Positions 13,601 through 26,105 of a DNA stretch of 64,000 nt are shown one piece after another (positions within the stretch are counted from its first letter, which is position 1; the number at the start of each line of letters is the position of its first letter). The notes under the pieces were generated by a model, which was not told the DNA's origin, did not search any database, and saw only the letters and a list, made by a program, of their open reading frames with translations. Source of the DNA: Siphonodentalium dalli (lineage: Eukaryota; Mollusca; Scaphopoda; Gadilida; Siphonodentaliidae); the NCBI GenBank assembly GCA_032622095.1, contig CP136066.1, positions 151,730,224 through 151,794,223 on the forward strand, written 5' to 3'. The translations under genes were made by a program, and so were the position numbers.

Positions 13601-16600
13601 TTTCAATAGGCTACATTTCGACTTTTGGAGCCAGGATCAACCCAAGAATGCTTCTTTCTAAGTGTTATGACTCTCATGTACATATATTGTATGGCCCACT
13701 GTCGCAGAGTTGTCCATATAAGGCACCAAACCGGTATGAGAAATCCCCGTGTGTTTAACAGCGGGTCCTCCGGAGGACCCGCTTCTAGCATATGGGCACA
13801 ATTTCAATAGGCTATATTTCGACTTTTGGAGCCAGGATCAACCCAATAATGCTTCTTTCTAAGTGTTATGACTCTCATGTACATATATTGTATGGCCCAC
13901 TGTCGCAGAGTTGTCCATATAAGGCACCAAACCGGTATGAGAAATCCCCGTGTGTTTAAAAGCGGGTCCTCCGGAGGACCCGCTTCTAGCATATGGGCAA
14001 AATTTCAATAGGCTATATTTCGACTTTTGGAGCCAGGATCAACCCAAGAATGCATCTTTCTAAGTGGTATGACTCTCATGTACATATATTGTATGGCCCA
14101 CTGTCGCAGAGTTGTCCATATAAGGCACCAAACCGGTATAAGAAATCGCCGTGTGTTTAACAGCGGGTTCTCCGGAGGACCCGCTTCTAGCATATGGGCA
14201 CAATTTCCATAAGCTACATTTCGACTTTTCGAGCCAGGATCAACCCAAGAAAGCATCTTTCTAAGTGTTATGACTCTCATGTACATATATTGTATGGCCC
14301 ACTGTCGCAGAGTGGTCGATATAAGGCACCAAACCGGTATAAGAAATCGCCGTGTGTTTAACAGCGGGTCCTCCGGAGGACCCGCTTCTAGCATATGGGC
14401 ACAATTTCAATAGGCTACATTTCGACTTTTGGAGTCAAGATCAACCCAAGAATGCATCTTTCTAAGTGTTATGACTCTCATGTATATATATTGTATGGCC
14501 CACTGTCGCATATTTGCCGATATAACGCTACATATCGGGTATAACAAATCCCCGTGTGTTTAAAAGCGGGTCTTCCGGAGGACCCGCTTCTAGCATATGG
14601 GCACAATTTCAATAGGCTATATTTCGACTTTTGGAGCCAGGATCACCCAAGAATGCATCTTTCTAAGTGTTATGACTCTCATGTACATATATTGTATGGC
14701 CCACTGTCGCATATTTGCCGATATAACGCTACAGATCGGGTATAACAAATCCCCGTGTGTTTAAAAGCGGGTCCTCCGGAGGACCCGCTTCTAGCATATG
14801 GGCACAATTTCAATAGGCTACATTTCGACTTTTGGAGCCAGGATCAACCCAAGAATGCTTCTTTCTAAGTGTTATGACTCTCATGTACATATATTGTATG
14901 GCCCACTGTCGCAGAGTTGTCCATATAAGGCACCAAACCGGTATGAGAAATCCCCGTGTGTTTAACAGCGGGTCCTCCGGAGGACCCGCTTCTAGCATAT
15001 GGGCACAATTTCAATAGGCTATATTTCGACTTTTGGAGCCAGGATCAACCCAAGAATGCATCTTTCTAAGTGTTATGACTCTCATGTATATATATTGTAT
15101 GGCCCACTGTCGCATATTTGCCGATATAACGCTACAGATCGGGTATAACAAATCCCCGTGTGTTTAACAGCGGGTTCTCCGGAGGACCCGCTTCTAGCAT
15201 ATGGGCAAAATTTCAATAGGCTATATTTCGACTTTTGGAGCCAGGATCAACCCAAGAATGCATCTTTCTAAGTGTTATGACTCTCATGTACATATATTGT
15301 ATGGCCCACTGTCGCATATTTGCCGATATAACGCTACAGATCGGGTATAACAAATCCCCGTGTGTTTAAAAGCGGGTCCTCCGGAGGACCCGCTTCTAGC
15401 ATATGGGCACAATTTCAATAGGCTACATTTCGACTTTTGGAGCCAGGATCAACCCAAGAATGCATCTTTCTAAGTGTTATGACTCTCATGTACATATATT
15501 GTATGGCCCACTGTCGCAGAGTTGTCGATATAAGGCACCAAACCGGTATAAGAAATCCCCGTGTGTTTAACAGCGGGTCCTCCGGATGACCCGCTTCTAG
15601 CATATGGGCACAATTTCAATAGGCTATATTTCGACTTTTCGAGCCAGGATCAACTCAAGAATGCATCTTTCTAAGTGTTATGGCTCCCATGTACATATAT
15701 TGTATGGCCCACTGTCGCAGAGTTGTCGATATAAGGCACCAAACCGGTATAAGAAATCCCCGTATGTTTAACAGCGGGTCCTCCGGAGGACCCGCTTCTA
15801 GCATATGGGCACAATTTCAATAGGCTACATTTCGACTTTTGGAGCCAGGATCAACCCAAGAATGCATCTTTCTAAGTGGTATGACTCTCATGTACATATA
15901 TTGTATGGCCCACTGTCGCATATTTGCTGATATAACGCTACAGATCGGGTATAACAAATCCCCGTGTGTTTAAAAGCGGGTCCTCCGGAGGACCCGCTTC
16001 TAGCATATGGGCACAATTTCAATAGGCTACATTTCGACTTTTGGAGCCAGGATCACCCAAGAATGCATCTTTCTAAGTGTTATGACTCTCATGTACATAT
16101 ATTGTATGGCCCACTGTCGCATATTTGCCGATATAACGCTACAGATCGGGTATAACAAATCCCCGTGTGTTTAACAGCGGGTTCTCCGGAGGACCCGCTT
16201 CTAGCATATGGGCAAAATTTCAATAGGCTATATTTCGACTTTTGGAGCCAGGATCAACCCAAGAATGCATCTTTCTAAGTGGTATGACTCTCATGTACAT
16301 ATATTGTATGGCCCACTGTCGCATATTTGCTGATATAACGCTACAGATCGGGTATAACAAATCCCCGTGTGTTTAAAAGCGGGTCCTCCGGAGGACCCGC
16401 TTCTAGCATATGGGCACAATTTCAATAGGCTATATTTCGACTTTTGGAGCCAGGATCACCCAAGAATGCATCTTTCTAAGTGTTATGACTCTCATGTACA
16501 TATATTGTATGGCCCACTGTCGCATATTTGCCGATATAACGCTACAGATCGGGTATAACAAATCCCCGTGTGTTTAAAAGCGGGTCCTCCGGAGGACCCG

Positions 16601-19600
16601 CTTCTAGCATATGGGCACAATTTCAATAGGCTACATTTCGACTTTTGGAGCCAGGATCAACCCAAGAATGCTTCTTTCTAAGTGTTATGACTCTCATGTA
16701 CATATATTGTATGGCCCACTGTCGCAGAGTTGTCGATATAAGGCACCAAACCGGTATGAGAAATCCCCGTGTGTTTAACAGCGGGTCCTCCGGAGGACCC
16801 GCTTCTAGCATATGGGCAAAAGTTCAATAGGCTATATTTCGACTTTTGGAGCCAGGATCAACCCAAGAATGCATCTTTCTAAGTGGTATGACTCTCATGT
16901 ACATATATTGTATGGCCCACTGTCGCATATTTGCTGATATAACGCTACAGATCGGGTATAACAAATCCCCGTGTGTTTAAAAGCGGGTCCTCCAGAGGAC
17001 CCGCTTCTAGCATATGGGCACAATTTCAATAGGCTACATTTCGACTTTTGGAGTCAAGATCAACCCAAGAATGCTTCTTTCTAAGTGTTATGACTCTCAT
17101 GTATATATATTGTATGGCCCACTGTCGCATATTTGCCGATATAACGCTACATATCGGGTATAACAAATCCCCGTGTGTTTAACAGCGGGTTCTCCGGAGG
17201 ACCCGCTTCTAGCATATGGGCAAAATTTCAATAGGCTATATTTCGACTTTTGGAGCCAGGATCAACCCAAGAATGCATCTTTCTAAGTGGTATGACTCTC
17301 ATGTACATATATTGTATGGCCCACTGTCGCATATTTGCTGATATAACGCTACAGATCGGGTATAACAAATCCCCGTGTGTTTAAAAGCGGGTCCTCCGGA
17401 GGACCCGCTTCTAGCATATGGGCACAATTTCAATAGGCTACATTTCGACTTTTGGAGCCAGGATCACCCAAGAATGCATCTTTCTAAGTGTTATGACTCT
17501 CATGTACATATATTGTATGGCCCACTGTCGCATATTTGCCGATATAACGCTACAGATCGGGTATAACAAATCCCCGTGTGTTTAACAGCGGGTTCTCCGG
17601 AGGACCCGCTTCTAGCATATGGGCAAAATTTCAATAGGCTATATTTCGACTTTTGGAGCCAGGATCAACCCAAGAATGCATCTTTCTAAGTGGTATGACT
17701 CTCATGTACATATATTGTATGGCCCACTGTCGCATATTTGCTGATATAACGCTACAGATCGGGTATAACAAATCCCCGTGTGTTTAAAAGCGGGTCCTCC
17801 GGAGGACCCGCTTCTAGCATATGGGCACAATTTCAATAGGCTATATTTCGACTTTTGGAGCCAGGATCACCCAAGAATGCATCTTTCTAAGTGTTATGAC
17901 TCTCATGTACATATATTGTATGGCCCACTGTCGCATATTTGCCGATATAACGCTACAGATCGGGTATAACAAATCCCCGTGTGTTTAAAAGCGGGTCCTC
18001 CGGAGGACCCGCTTCTAGCATATGGGCACAATTTCAATAGGCTACATTTCGACTTTTGGAGCCAGGATCAACCCAAGAATGCTTCTTTCTAAGTGTTATG
18101 ACTCTCATGTACATATATTGTATGGCCCACTGTCGCAGAGTTGTCCATATAAGGCACCAAACCGGTATGAGAAATCCCCGTGTGTTTAACAGCGGGTCCT
18201 CCGGAGGACCCGCTTCTAGCATATGGGCAAAAGTTCAATAGGCTATATTTCGACTTTTGGAGCCAGGATCAACCCAAGAATGCATCTTTCTAAGTGGTAT
18301 GACTCTCATGTACATATATTGTATGGCCCACTGTCGCATATTTGCTGATATAACGCTACAGATCGGGTATAACAAATCCCCGTGTGTTTAAAAGCGGGTC
18401 CTCCAGAGGACCCGCTTCTAGCATATGGGCACAATTTCAATAGGCTACATTTCGACTTTTGGAGTCAAGATCAACCCAAGAATGCTTCTTTCTAAGTGTT
18501 ATGACTCTCATGTATATATATTGTATGGCCCACTGTCGCATATTTGCCGATATAACGCTACATATCGGGTATAACAAATCCCCGTGTGTTTAACAGCGGG
18601 TTCTCCGGAGGACCCGCTTCTAGCATATGGGCAAAATTTCAATAGGCTATATTTCGACTTTTGGAGCCAGGATCAACCCAAGAATGCATCTTTCTAAGTG
18701 GTATGACTCTCATGTACATATATTGTATGGCCCACTGTCGCATATTTGCCGATATAACGCTACAGATCGGGTATAACAAATCCCCGTGTGTTTAAAAGCG
18801 GGTCCTCCGGAGGACCCGCTTCTAGCATATGGGCACAATTTCAATAGGCTACATTTCGACTTTTGGAGCCAGGATCAACCCAAGAATGCTTCTTTCTAAG
18901 TGTTATGACTCTCATGTACATATATTGTATGGCCCACTGTCGCAGAGTTGTCCATATAAGGCACCAAACCGGTATGAGAAATCCCCGTGTGTTTAACAGC
19001 GGGTCCTCCGGAGGACCCGCTTCTAGCATATGGGCACAATTTCAATAGGCTATATTTCGACTTTTGGAGCCAGGATCAACCCAATAATGCTTCTTTCTAA
19101 GTGTTATGACTCTCATGTACATATATTGTATGGCCCACTGTCGCAGAGTTGTCCATATAAGGCACCAAACCGGTATGAGAAATCCCCGTGTGTTTAAAAG
19201 CGGGTCCTCCGGAGGACCCGCTTCTAGCATATGGGCAAAATTTCAATAGGCTATATTTCGACTTTTGGAGCCAGGATCAACCCAAGAATGCATCTTTCTA
19301 AGTGGTATGACTCTCATGTACATATATTGTATGGCCCACTGTCGCAGAGTTGTCCATATAAGGCACCAAACCGGTATAAGAAATCGCCGTGTGTTTAACA
19401 GCGGGTTCTCCGGAGGACCCGCTTCTAGCATATGGGCACAATTTCCATAAGCTACATTTCGACTTTTCGAGCCAGGATCAACCCAAGAAAGCATCTTTCT
19501 AAGTGTTATGACTCTCATGTACATATATTGTATGGCCCACTGTCGCAGAGTGGTCGATATAAGGCACCAAACCGGTATAAGAAATCGCCGTGTGTTTAAC

Positions 19601-21048
19601 AGCGGGTCCTCCGGAGGACCCGCTTCTAGCATATGGGCACAATTTCAATAGGCTACATTTCGACTTTTGGAGTCAAGATCAACCCAAGAATGCATCTTTC
19701 TAAGTGTTATGACTCTCATGTATATATATTGTATGGCCCACTGTCGCATATTTGCCGATATAACGCTACATATCGGGTATAACAAATCCCCGTGTGTTTA
19801 AAAGCGGGTCTTCCGGAGGACCCGCTTCTAGCATATGGGCACAATTTCAATAGGCTATATTTCGACTTTTGGAGCCAGGATCACCCAAGAATGCATCTTT
19901 CTAAGTGTTATGACTCTCATGTACATATATTGTATGGCCCACTGTCGCATATTTGCCGATATAACGCTACAGATCGGGTATAACAAATCCCCGTGTGTTT
20001 AAAAGCGGGTCCTCCGGAGGACCCGCTTCTAGCATATGGGCACAATTTCAATAGGCTACATTTCGACTTTTGGAGCCAGGATCAACCCAAGAATGCTTCT
20101 TTCTAAGTGTTATGACTCTCATGTACATATATTGTATGGCCCACTGTCGCAGAGTTGTCCATATAAGGCACCAAACCGGTATGAGAAATCCCCGTGTGTT
20201 TAACAGCGGGTCCTCCGGAGGACCCGCTTCTAGCATATGGGCACAATTTCAATAGGCTATATTTCGACTTTTGGAGCCAGGATCAACCCAAGAATGCATC
20301 TTTCTAAGTGTTATGACTCTCATGTATATATATTGTATGGCCCACTGTCGCATATTTGCCGATATAACGCTACAGATCGGGTATAACAAATCCCCGTGTG
20401 TTTAACAGCGGGTTCTCCGGAGGACCCGCTTCTAGCATATGGGCAAAATTTCAATAGGCTATATTTCGACTTTTGGAGCCAGGATCAACCCAAGAATGCA
20501 TCTTTCTAAGTGTTATGACTCTCATGTACATATATTGTATGGCCCACTGTCGCATATTTGCCGATATAACGCTACAGATCGGGTATAACAAATCCCCGTG
20601 TGTTTAAAAGCGGGTCCTCCGGAGGACCCGCTTCTAGCATATGGGCACAATTTCAATAGGCTACATTTCGACTGTTGGAGCCAGGATCAACCCAAGAATG
20701 CATCTTTCTAAGTGTTATGACTCTCATGTACATATATTGTATGGCCCACTGTCGCAGAGTTGTCGATATAAGGCACCAAACCGGTATAAGAAATCCCCGT
20801 GTGTTTAACAGCGGGTCCTCCGGATGACCCGCTTCTAGCATATGGGCACAATTTCAATAGGCTATATTTCGACTTTTCGAGCCAGGATCAACTCAAGAAT
20901 GCATCTTTCTAAGTGTTATGGCTCCCATGTACATATATTGTATGGCCCACTGTCGCAGAGTTGTCGATATAAGGCACCAAACCGGTATAAGAAATCCCCG
21001 TATGTTTAACAGCGGGTCCTCCGGAGGACCCGCTTCTAGCATATGGGC
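10610..21048 (+). repeat. 26-monomer (5,238-bp) higher-order repeat, two copies
   Basis: Diagnostic variants at 10726, 11129, 11385, 12137, 12796, 13603, 14005, 14554 and 15415 all recur 5,238 bp downstream (15964, 16367, 16623, 17375, 18034, 18841, 19243, 19792, 20653). The copies run from about 10,610 to 15,810 and from about 15,848 to 21,048 and look almost identical; one difference seen is ACTGTTGG near 20672. A third partial copy (8,969-10,380) aligns with 13,603-15,017 at a shift of 4,634 bp, or 23 monomers. The second copy ends exactly where the decayed edge monomers begin. Very recent duplication and assembly duplication are both possible. Confidence 0.85.
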
Positions 21049-22349
21049 GAACATTTCAACAGTCTATATTTCGACTTTTGGAGCCATTGTCAACCTAAGT
21101 ATGCATCTTTCTAAGTGTTCTGGTCCCGTATATATCTACTGTAGGGCCCTTTGTCGCATATTTGCCGATATAACGCTACAGATCGGGTATATGAAATCCC
21201 CGTATGTTTAGAAGCGGGTCCTCCGGAGGACCGGCTTCTAGCATATGGTCAAAATTTCAATAGGCTATATTTCGACTTTTGGAGCCATGATCAACCCAAG
21301 AATGCATCGTTCTAAGTGTCATGACTCCCATATACATGTATTGTGTAACCCATTGTCGCAGAATTGGCGATATAAAGCAACAGGACGCGTATAAGTACTC
21401 GCCGTATGTTTAGAAGAGGGTCCTCCGGAGGACCCGCTTCTAGCATATGGGCAAAATTTCAATAGGCTATATTTCGACTTCTGCAGCCAGGATCAACTCA
21501 AGAATGCATCTTTAGAAGTGTTATGACTCCCATTTACATATATTGTATGGCCCATTGTCGCAGAGTTGTCGATATAAGGCACCAAACCTGTATAAGAAAT
21601 CCCCGTATGTTTAGCAGCGAGTCCTCCGGAGGACCCACTTCTAGCATATGGGCAAAATTTCAATATGCTCTATTTCAACTTTTGGAGCCATGATCAACTC
21701 AAATATGCATCTTTCTAAGTGTTCTGGTCCCGTATACATCTACTGTAGTGCCCTTTGTCGCATAATTGTCGATATAAGGCATGCAACAGCACGAGTATAT
21801 ATAAGGAATTCCCTAAGTTGAGCAGAGGGTCCTCCGGAGAATGACTGCGTTTTACATATGGGAACAATTTCATTTGGGTTAATCTCAACTTTTAGAAACG
21901 TGATCAACTCCAATATGCATCTTTCTAAGTGATCTTGTCTCCGTATGTCGATATAAGGCAACCCACCGGTATAAGAAATCCCCGTATGTTTAGCAGCGGG
22001 TCCTCCGGAGGACCCGCTGTGAGCATATGGGCAAAATTTCAATTGGCTATATTTCAACTTCTGGAGCCATGATCAACTCAAGTATGCATCTTTCTAAGTG
22101 TTATGACTCCCATATACATATATTGTAGAGCCCACTGTCGCAGAGTTGTCGATATAAGGCAACAGACCGGGTATAAGGAATCCCCGTATGTTTAGCAGAG
22201 GGTCCTCCGGAGGACCATGCAGCTGCAAGTCTATGGGCAAAATTTCAATTGGCTATATTTCAACTTTTGGAGCCATGATCAACTCAAGAATGCATCTTTA
22301 GAAGTGTTATGACTCCCATATACATATATTGTAGAGCCCACTGTTTAGA

Positions 22350-22815
22350 AAATAATATTCGAACAGCCAAGCCTGAATATAGTGTCTGACATTTGCAGAA
22401 TGAGGTCCCCCAAAGGGTGAATTTAGTGACGCAATCGGCGGGCTAGCATCATCAAATTCACCCTCTGGGGACCTCATTCTGTTTAAGCCTCAACCGCTAT
22501 GGGAGATATAGCATCATATTGAAGTTCTCCAGTTAAAGTTGGTGATGTGCACGCATTGGGCACCTCAATTATGCATTTTATCTTCTGCAAATTAGGGGAT
22601 ATAGAAACTGAACAGATGGGAAAAAGTAAGAAAAATATAAATTTAAGACCCTATATACTTCCCAGAAGACGAGGCATAAGCAGAATGAGTTCCATAGGTA
22701 GTATATTTGGTGATGCTAGCCTGCTGTGCAGGGTAGCATAACTAAATTCACCCTCTGGGGACCTCATTCTGCAAATGTCAGACACACTGAATTCAGGTTT
22801 GGGAACAATAATTTG
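22350..22815. mobile_element. Inverted-repeat element at the satellite's right edge
   Basis: The left arm carries GTCTGACATTTGCAGAATGA, GGTCCCC and AGGGTGAATTTAGT, and the right arm carries the reverse complement (ACTAAATTCACCCTCTGGGG ... TGCAAATGTCAGAC). The arms extend outward to CCTGAATATAG and CTGAATTCAGG. A second internal copy of the GGGGACCTCATTCTG segment at 22455-22482 forms a smaller hairpin with the left arm. It is non-coding and starts right after the last recognisable satellite sequence, so it may have been inserted at, or define, the array boundary. Confidence 0.7.
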
Positions 22816-23138
22816 TTTTGATTTGATATTAATGACACACACTGGCATGAGTGCTAGCTAAGCAGTTATTTATACCTGTCAGCCTGATAACATCTCAATT
22901 GATGACTGTGTTATTAACTCTCTCTGTCTGTAGCTAATACAATTGACTGAATCTGCTTGTGGGAGAGGTGAGTTAGGAGATGGGGTGGAGGTGCTGTTGG
23001 TTGGGCGCAGGGTGGTGATCTGGGTCATGTGGAGGGGGGGGGGGGTGATGGAAAGGGAAAGTTTCAATGATTTCATTAAAGATTTTCATAACTCTGCGGA
23101 TGTTACAATGGTGTTAGTTTTTCTAATTTTTTAACATG
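22816..23138. other. No gene; short G tract
   Basis: Contains a purine-rich stretch with a run of G near 23034-23045. The sequence CAATGGTGTTAGTTTTTC near 23107 repeats a piece of the right arm found at 24325. No coding sequence was recognised. Confidence 0.45.
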
Positions 23139-23549
23139 TTTAAAGGCCCACTTAATTTTCAAGTCGCCAATTATTATTTTTATAGTGACTTGATATACGG
23201 TTTTAATAACAATCTATGCCATAAAATATGATTAAAATGCTATAATTCACCACTATTTGAAGATGCCCACAGATAAATAGAAGACTTCCCCCTCTGTCAC
23301 CCATAATGCAGCATAATTCAAAGTTTTTCAATGGAAGGGGAAGAACTCTATCTTTAATATATAGAGTTATTTCCCCTACATTGAAAATACTGATGTTTTA
23401 ATTCTTGATGACAAAACGCGTTGGCAACTCAACAAAAACAACATATCCACAGTTTATTACACCAGATAAGTTGATAATGTAATATATATAATATGGCATA
23501 TATTTTATATAATATAATTTGGGGTTCGAAAATTAAGTGGGCCTTTAAA
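23139..23549. mobile_element. Small TIR element (AGGCCCACTT ends)
   Basis: The ends are exact inverted repeats: TTTAAAGGCCCACTTAATTT at the left and its complement AAATTAAGTGGGCCTTTAAA at the right, about 22 bp in all. The element is about 411 bp and non-coding. If the TIR begins AGGCCC, the flanks give TTAA on both sides. A TTA/TAA duplication (PIF/Harbinger-like) is another reading. The right arm of the large inverted structure resumes directly after it, so it probably inserted at the arm edge. Confidence 0.7.
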
Positions 23550-26105
23550 AAACGAGAGGCCGATCACGATCGGCAGATGTTAACCCATCCCTTGGTGAGA
23601 GTAAATTACTATGATCAGAATCATAACTGAGAGTTTTGATGTTGAATTATAGAGTATACTGTTACATGTACTATTATAGACAAATGTACAAAGCACAAAT
23701 TATTGGAATTTATGGGTCACTCGCATTTATATAAGAGAATGCACTGGTACAGGATCTGTACCAGGATCAGGAGCCTTGGGTTAAATGTGAAAAGGTGACC
23801 TGGACATGGAATACTTGGGTTAAGAGAGTCCAATTTAAGTTTACAATGATAATGTATAAAATTCTACCAACAACAGCCATCATGATAAAACACCTCACTG
23901 CTGACCCATTAATATCAATTATATAACAGAGCTGTCAACAAATCACAGGCAGTGTTTATGTTGAAGGCTGGCACCTATATTAAACCAATGACATTTATAA
24001 TGACCTCAGACCATCTGTAGAGTGATATACTCAGCTGTGCTATGCAGCACAGATGTTCTAGTCTACTGTTAATGTCATGTGATGTTTATTGTTGAAACTT
24101 AAAAAAAATTTAGATACCATATCTTTCTTTATCTGCACATTGGCATAAGAGACATCAGAAAATAATATAGCCTTAGAAATAGCTAAGTAGTCCAAAGGCA
24201 TGGGATTCAATTGGTGAATTGGGTTTAATGTCGCTCCAAACAAATTTACCAGAACATAACACAAGATTTTGGACCGATTTAAACGAAATTTGGTGTGGTG
24301 ACTCGGGGTACTGGCAGAGTTATAATGGTGTTAGTTTTTCAAATTTTGCTAATTTAAAAAAAAACTGTTTTTAAATTATTTAAAAAAATTAATATATATA
24401 TATATTTTTTTGTATTTATTTATATTTTATTTTTTGTTAAATTGAGCAAGGAATTCAATCAAATTTTTTTTTTTAAGAGTGAATATGTTTTCGAAAAAGG
24501 GCCATAACTCAGTTAAAATAGTCGGCTCAAACACATAATCGAACTCGATCTGTCTTTTGTGCTGAGAAATTGATATACAAAATTTGGTTCCGATCAGATA
24601 GAAAATATTTGAGTTATCGCACCATGCGTAAAGTGTCTATGGACAGACAGACGGACGGACTAATGATGAGTGGTCAATCCGGACATCGACACTATGTTTA
24701 CCATACTATGGTATGGGCAAACATAAAAAATAAAAAATAAATTTATGTTAAATTAATAAAGGAGTTAAATCTGAATTATTTTTTTTCGGAGTTATGTCTC
24801 TGGCGCCACCCCTATTTGACCCCATTTGAACAAATCTGAACCACAGTCATTCAAGGACCCTCCATACCAAATTTAAGCTAAAACGGCCCAATGGTTCTAG
24901 ACAAGAAGTTACCATAGAGGAATATAGTTATGGCCCTGGTTTTGCAACTAATTGACCTGGTGACCTCATTTGAACAAATCTGAATGTGAGTCACCTAGGG
25001 AACATCCACATCAAATATGAACCCATTCGGTATAATAGTTCTGGAGAAGAAGACGATTCTTGACGGACGGACAGACGGATGGATGGACGAGGAGTGATGA
25101 CTATAGCTCCACCAGAGACTTTGTCTCAGGTGAGCTAAAAACTATGAGTAACATATTTTTGTTTGCAAAGAGATACGCTAATTGGTCAAATTATACCCAA
25201 AATGGCCGAGTCATTTGATGCAGGTCATTTTGAGATCAAATGTATGTAAATCAACGTTTTTGATAAAGGTACCATTTGACTCAAAAAGGTATCAAAAGAC
25301 TTGACCATCTTGGGTACCATTTGACCAATTAGGATATAACTTTTTATGGTATCATTTGACTCGGGTATCATTTGGCTGTAAGCCATTCAAATAAGGTCAA
25401 TTAGCTGCAGAAGAAGTGTATAAAGCCACTCGTGTTGAGATTATGTTACATCTTGCCAGCTGGCATTCAACTCAGAGGACGATTAAGCCTTAAGGGTGAT
25501 AGGGCGCATATACAAAATGAAATTGTTCATTGAGGTTTTTGTTATTAGATTTTTATTGAACTTTCAGTATTAAATGCACAGACAGGTTTTAGGTTACATT
25601 TAGAAATAACAGTTACCAAATTATGAACATTTCCTCAAGAATATACCAAAGTATATTATAATGATAGTATAAATGCGATACTATCAACAAAACACACTTT
25701 GTGTGAGCTGATCGTTTGTTTATATACAGCACATACAGGATGTGCGATAAGCAAAACACTGAACACCACAGCAATATTTTTGACAGATTGGTTCACGGTG
25801 ACCCATTCAACACCAAAATTTTGAGTGGCAAGGATTAGCAGGGGCTATACCAGTAAGTTTTAAGCAACAGGGTGGCAGTTTTAACCAAGTTCAAATAGTG
25901 GGGTCTACCTGATGTTGAATGTCTTGCTTATCGCACACTATTTGCATACTGTTTGTTTACATAACAAAGCATACATACTACAATAACATGCTATCTACAC
26001 ATTATTTATGATTGGCATATGAACAAGATCTGTCTACATTTTAATATTCTTTCTGTTTATGGCAGTTTTAAAGGATGTGAATATTTTAACAGCAGTACCC
26101 AAGAC
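23550..26105. repeat. Right inverted arm flanking the satellite
   Basis: Reverse-complement counterpart of the 2.11-4.35 kb block, with the paired segments listed there. It differs by extra internal sequence, notably a foldback at 25171-25339 and a segment ending in CAGACGGATGGATGGACGAG and CTCCACCAGAGACTTTG near 25075-25135. That segment resembles the end of dispersed mollusc repeats (from memory, not checked). The outer part (25740-26105) holds GGTGACCCATTCAACACC and AACAGCAGTACCC, both matched in the left arm. No coding sequence was recognised. Confidence 0.75.
25171..25339. repeat. Foldback inside the right arm
   Basis: CTAATTGGTCAAATTATACC with AAAATGG is answered by CTTGGGTACCATTTGACC with AATTAGG. 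The interior repeats GGTACCATTTGAC in several forms. About 170 bp, non-coding. Confidence 0.55.

Larger units (their letters stand above)
4440..22343 (+). repeat. 201/202-bp satellite array, about 89 monomers
   Basis: A head-to-tail array, all in one orientation, of a monomer containing TCTAGCATATGGGC, TTTCGACTTTTGGAGCCAGG, ATGACTCTCATGTACATATA, GGCCCACTGTCGCA and TCCCCGTGTGTTTAA. Each core monomer has a perfect palindrome with half-site AAGCGGGTCCTCC (or GCGGGTCCTCC). Two monomer classes alternate irregularly: one has GCAGAGTTGTCCATATAAGG, the other GCATATTTGCCGATATAACG. A one-base deletion (GGATCACCC versus GGATCAACCC) marks a subset. Monomers at both edges (4440-4700 and about 21,050-22,343) are clearly diverged, while the interior is nearly uniform, as expected when unequal exchange homogenises the core. 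The monomer is 67 codons long, so 61-63-codon frames (and 126-129-codon double frames) recur on both strands; these are shadows, not genes. No transcription signal was identified. Confidence 0.97.

Noticed and set aside
4736-21211. Dozens of 61-63-codon and several 126-129-codon open frames on both strands
   Set aside because: They recur with the 201-bp monomer, occur on both strands at once, and exist only because 201 is divisible by three. Stops fall at the same monomer position.
4440-22343. CRISPR-like regular repeats
   Set aside because: The entire 201-bp unit is repeated without unique spacers, units are far too long, there are no cas genes, and the context is eukaryotic.
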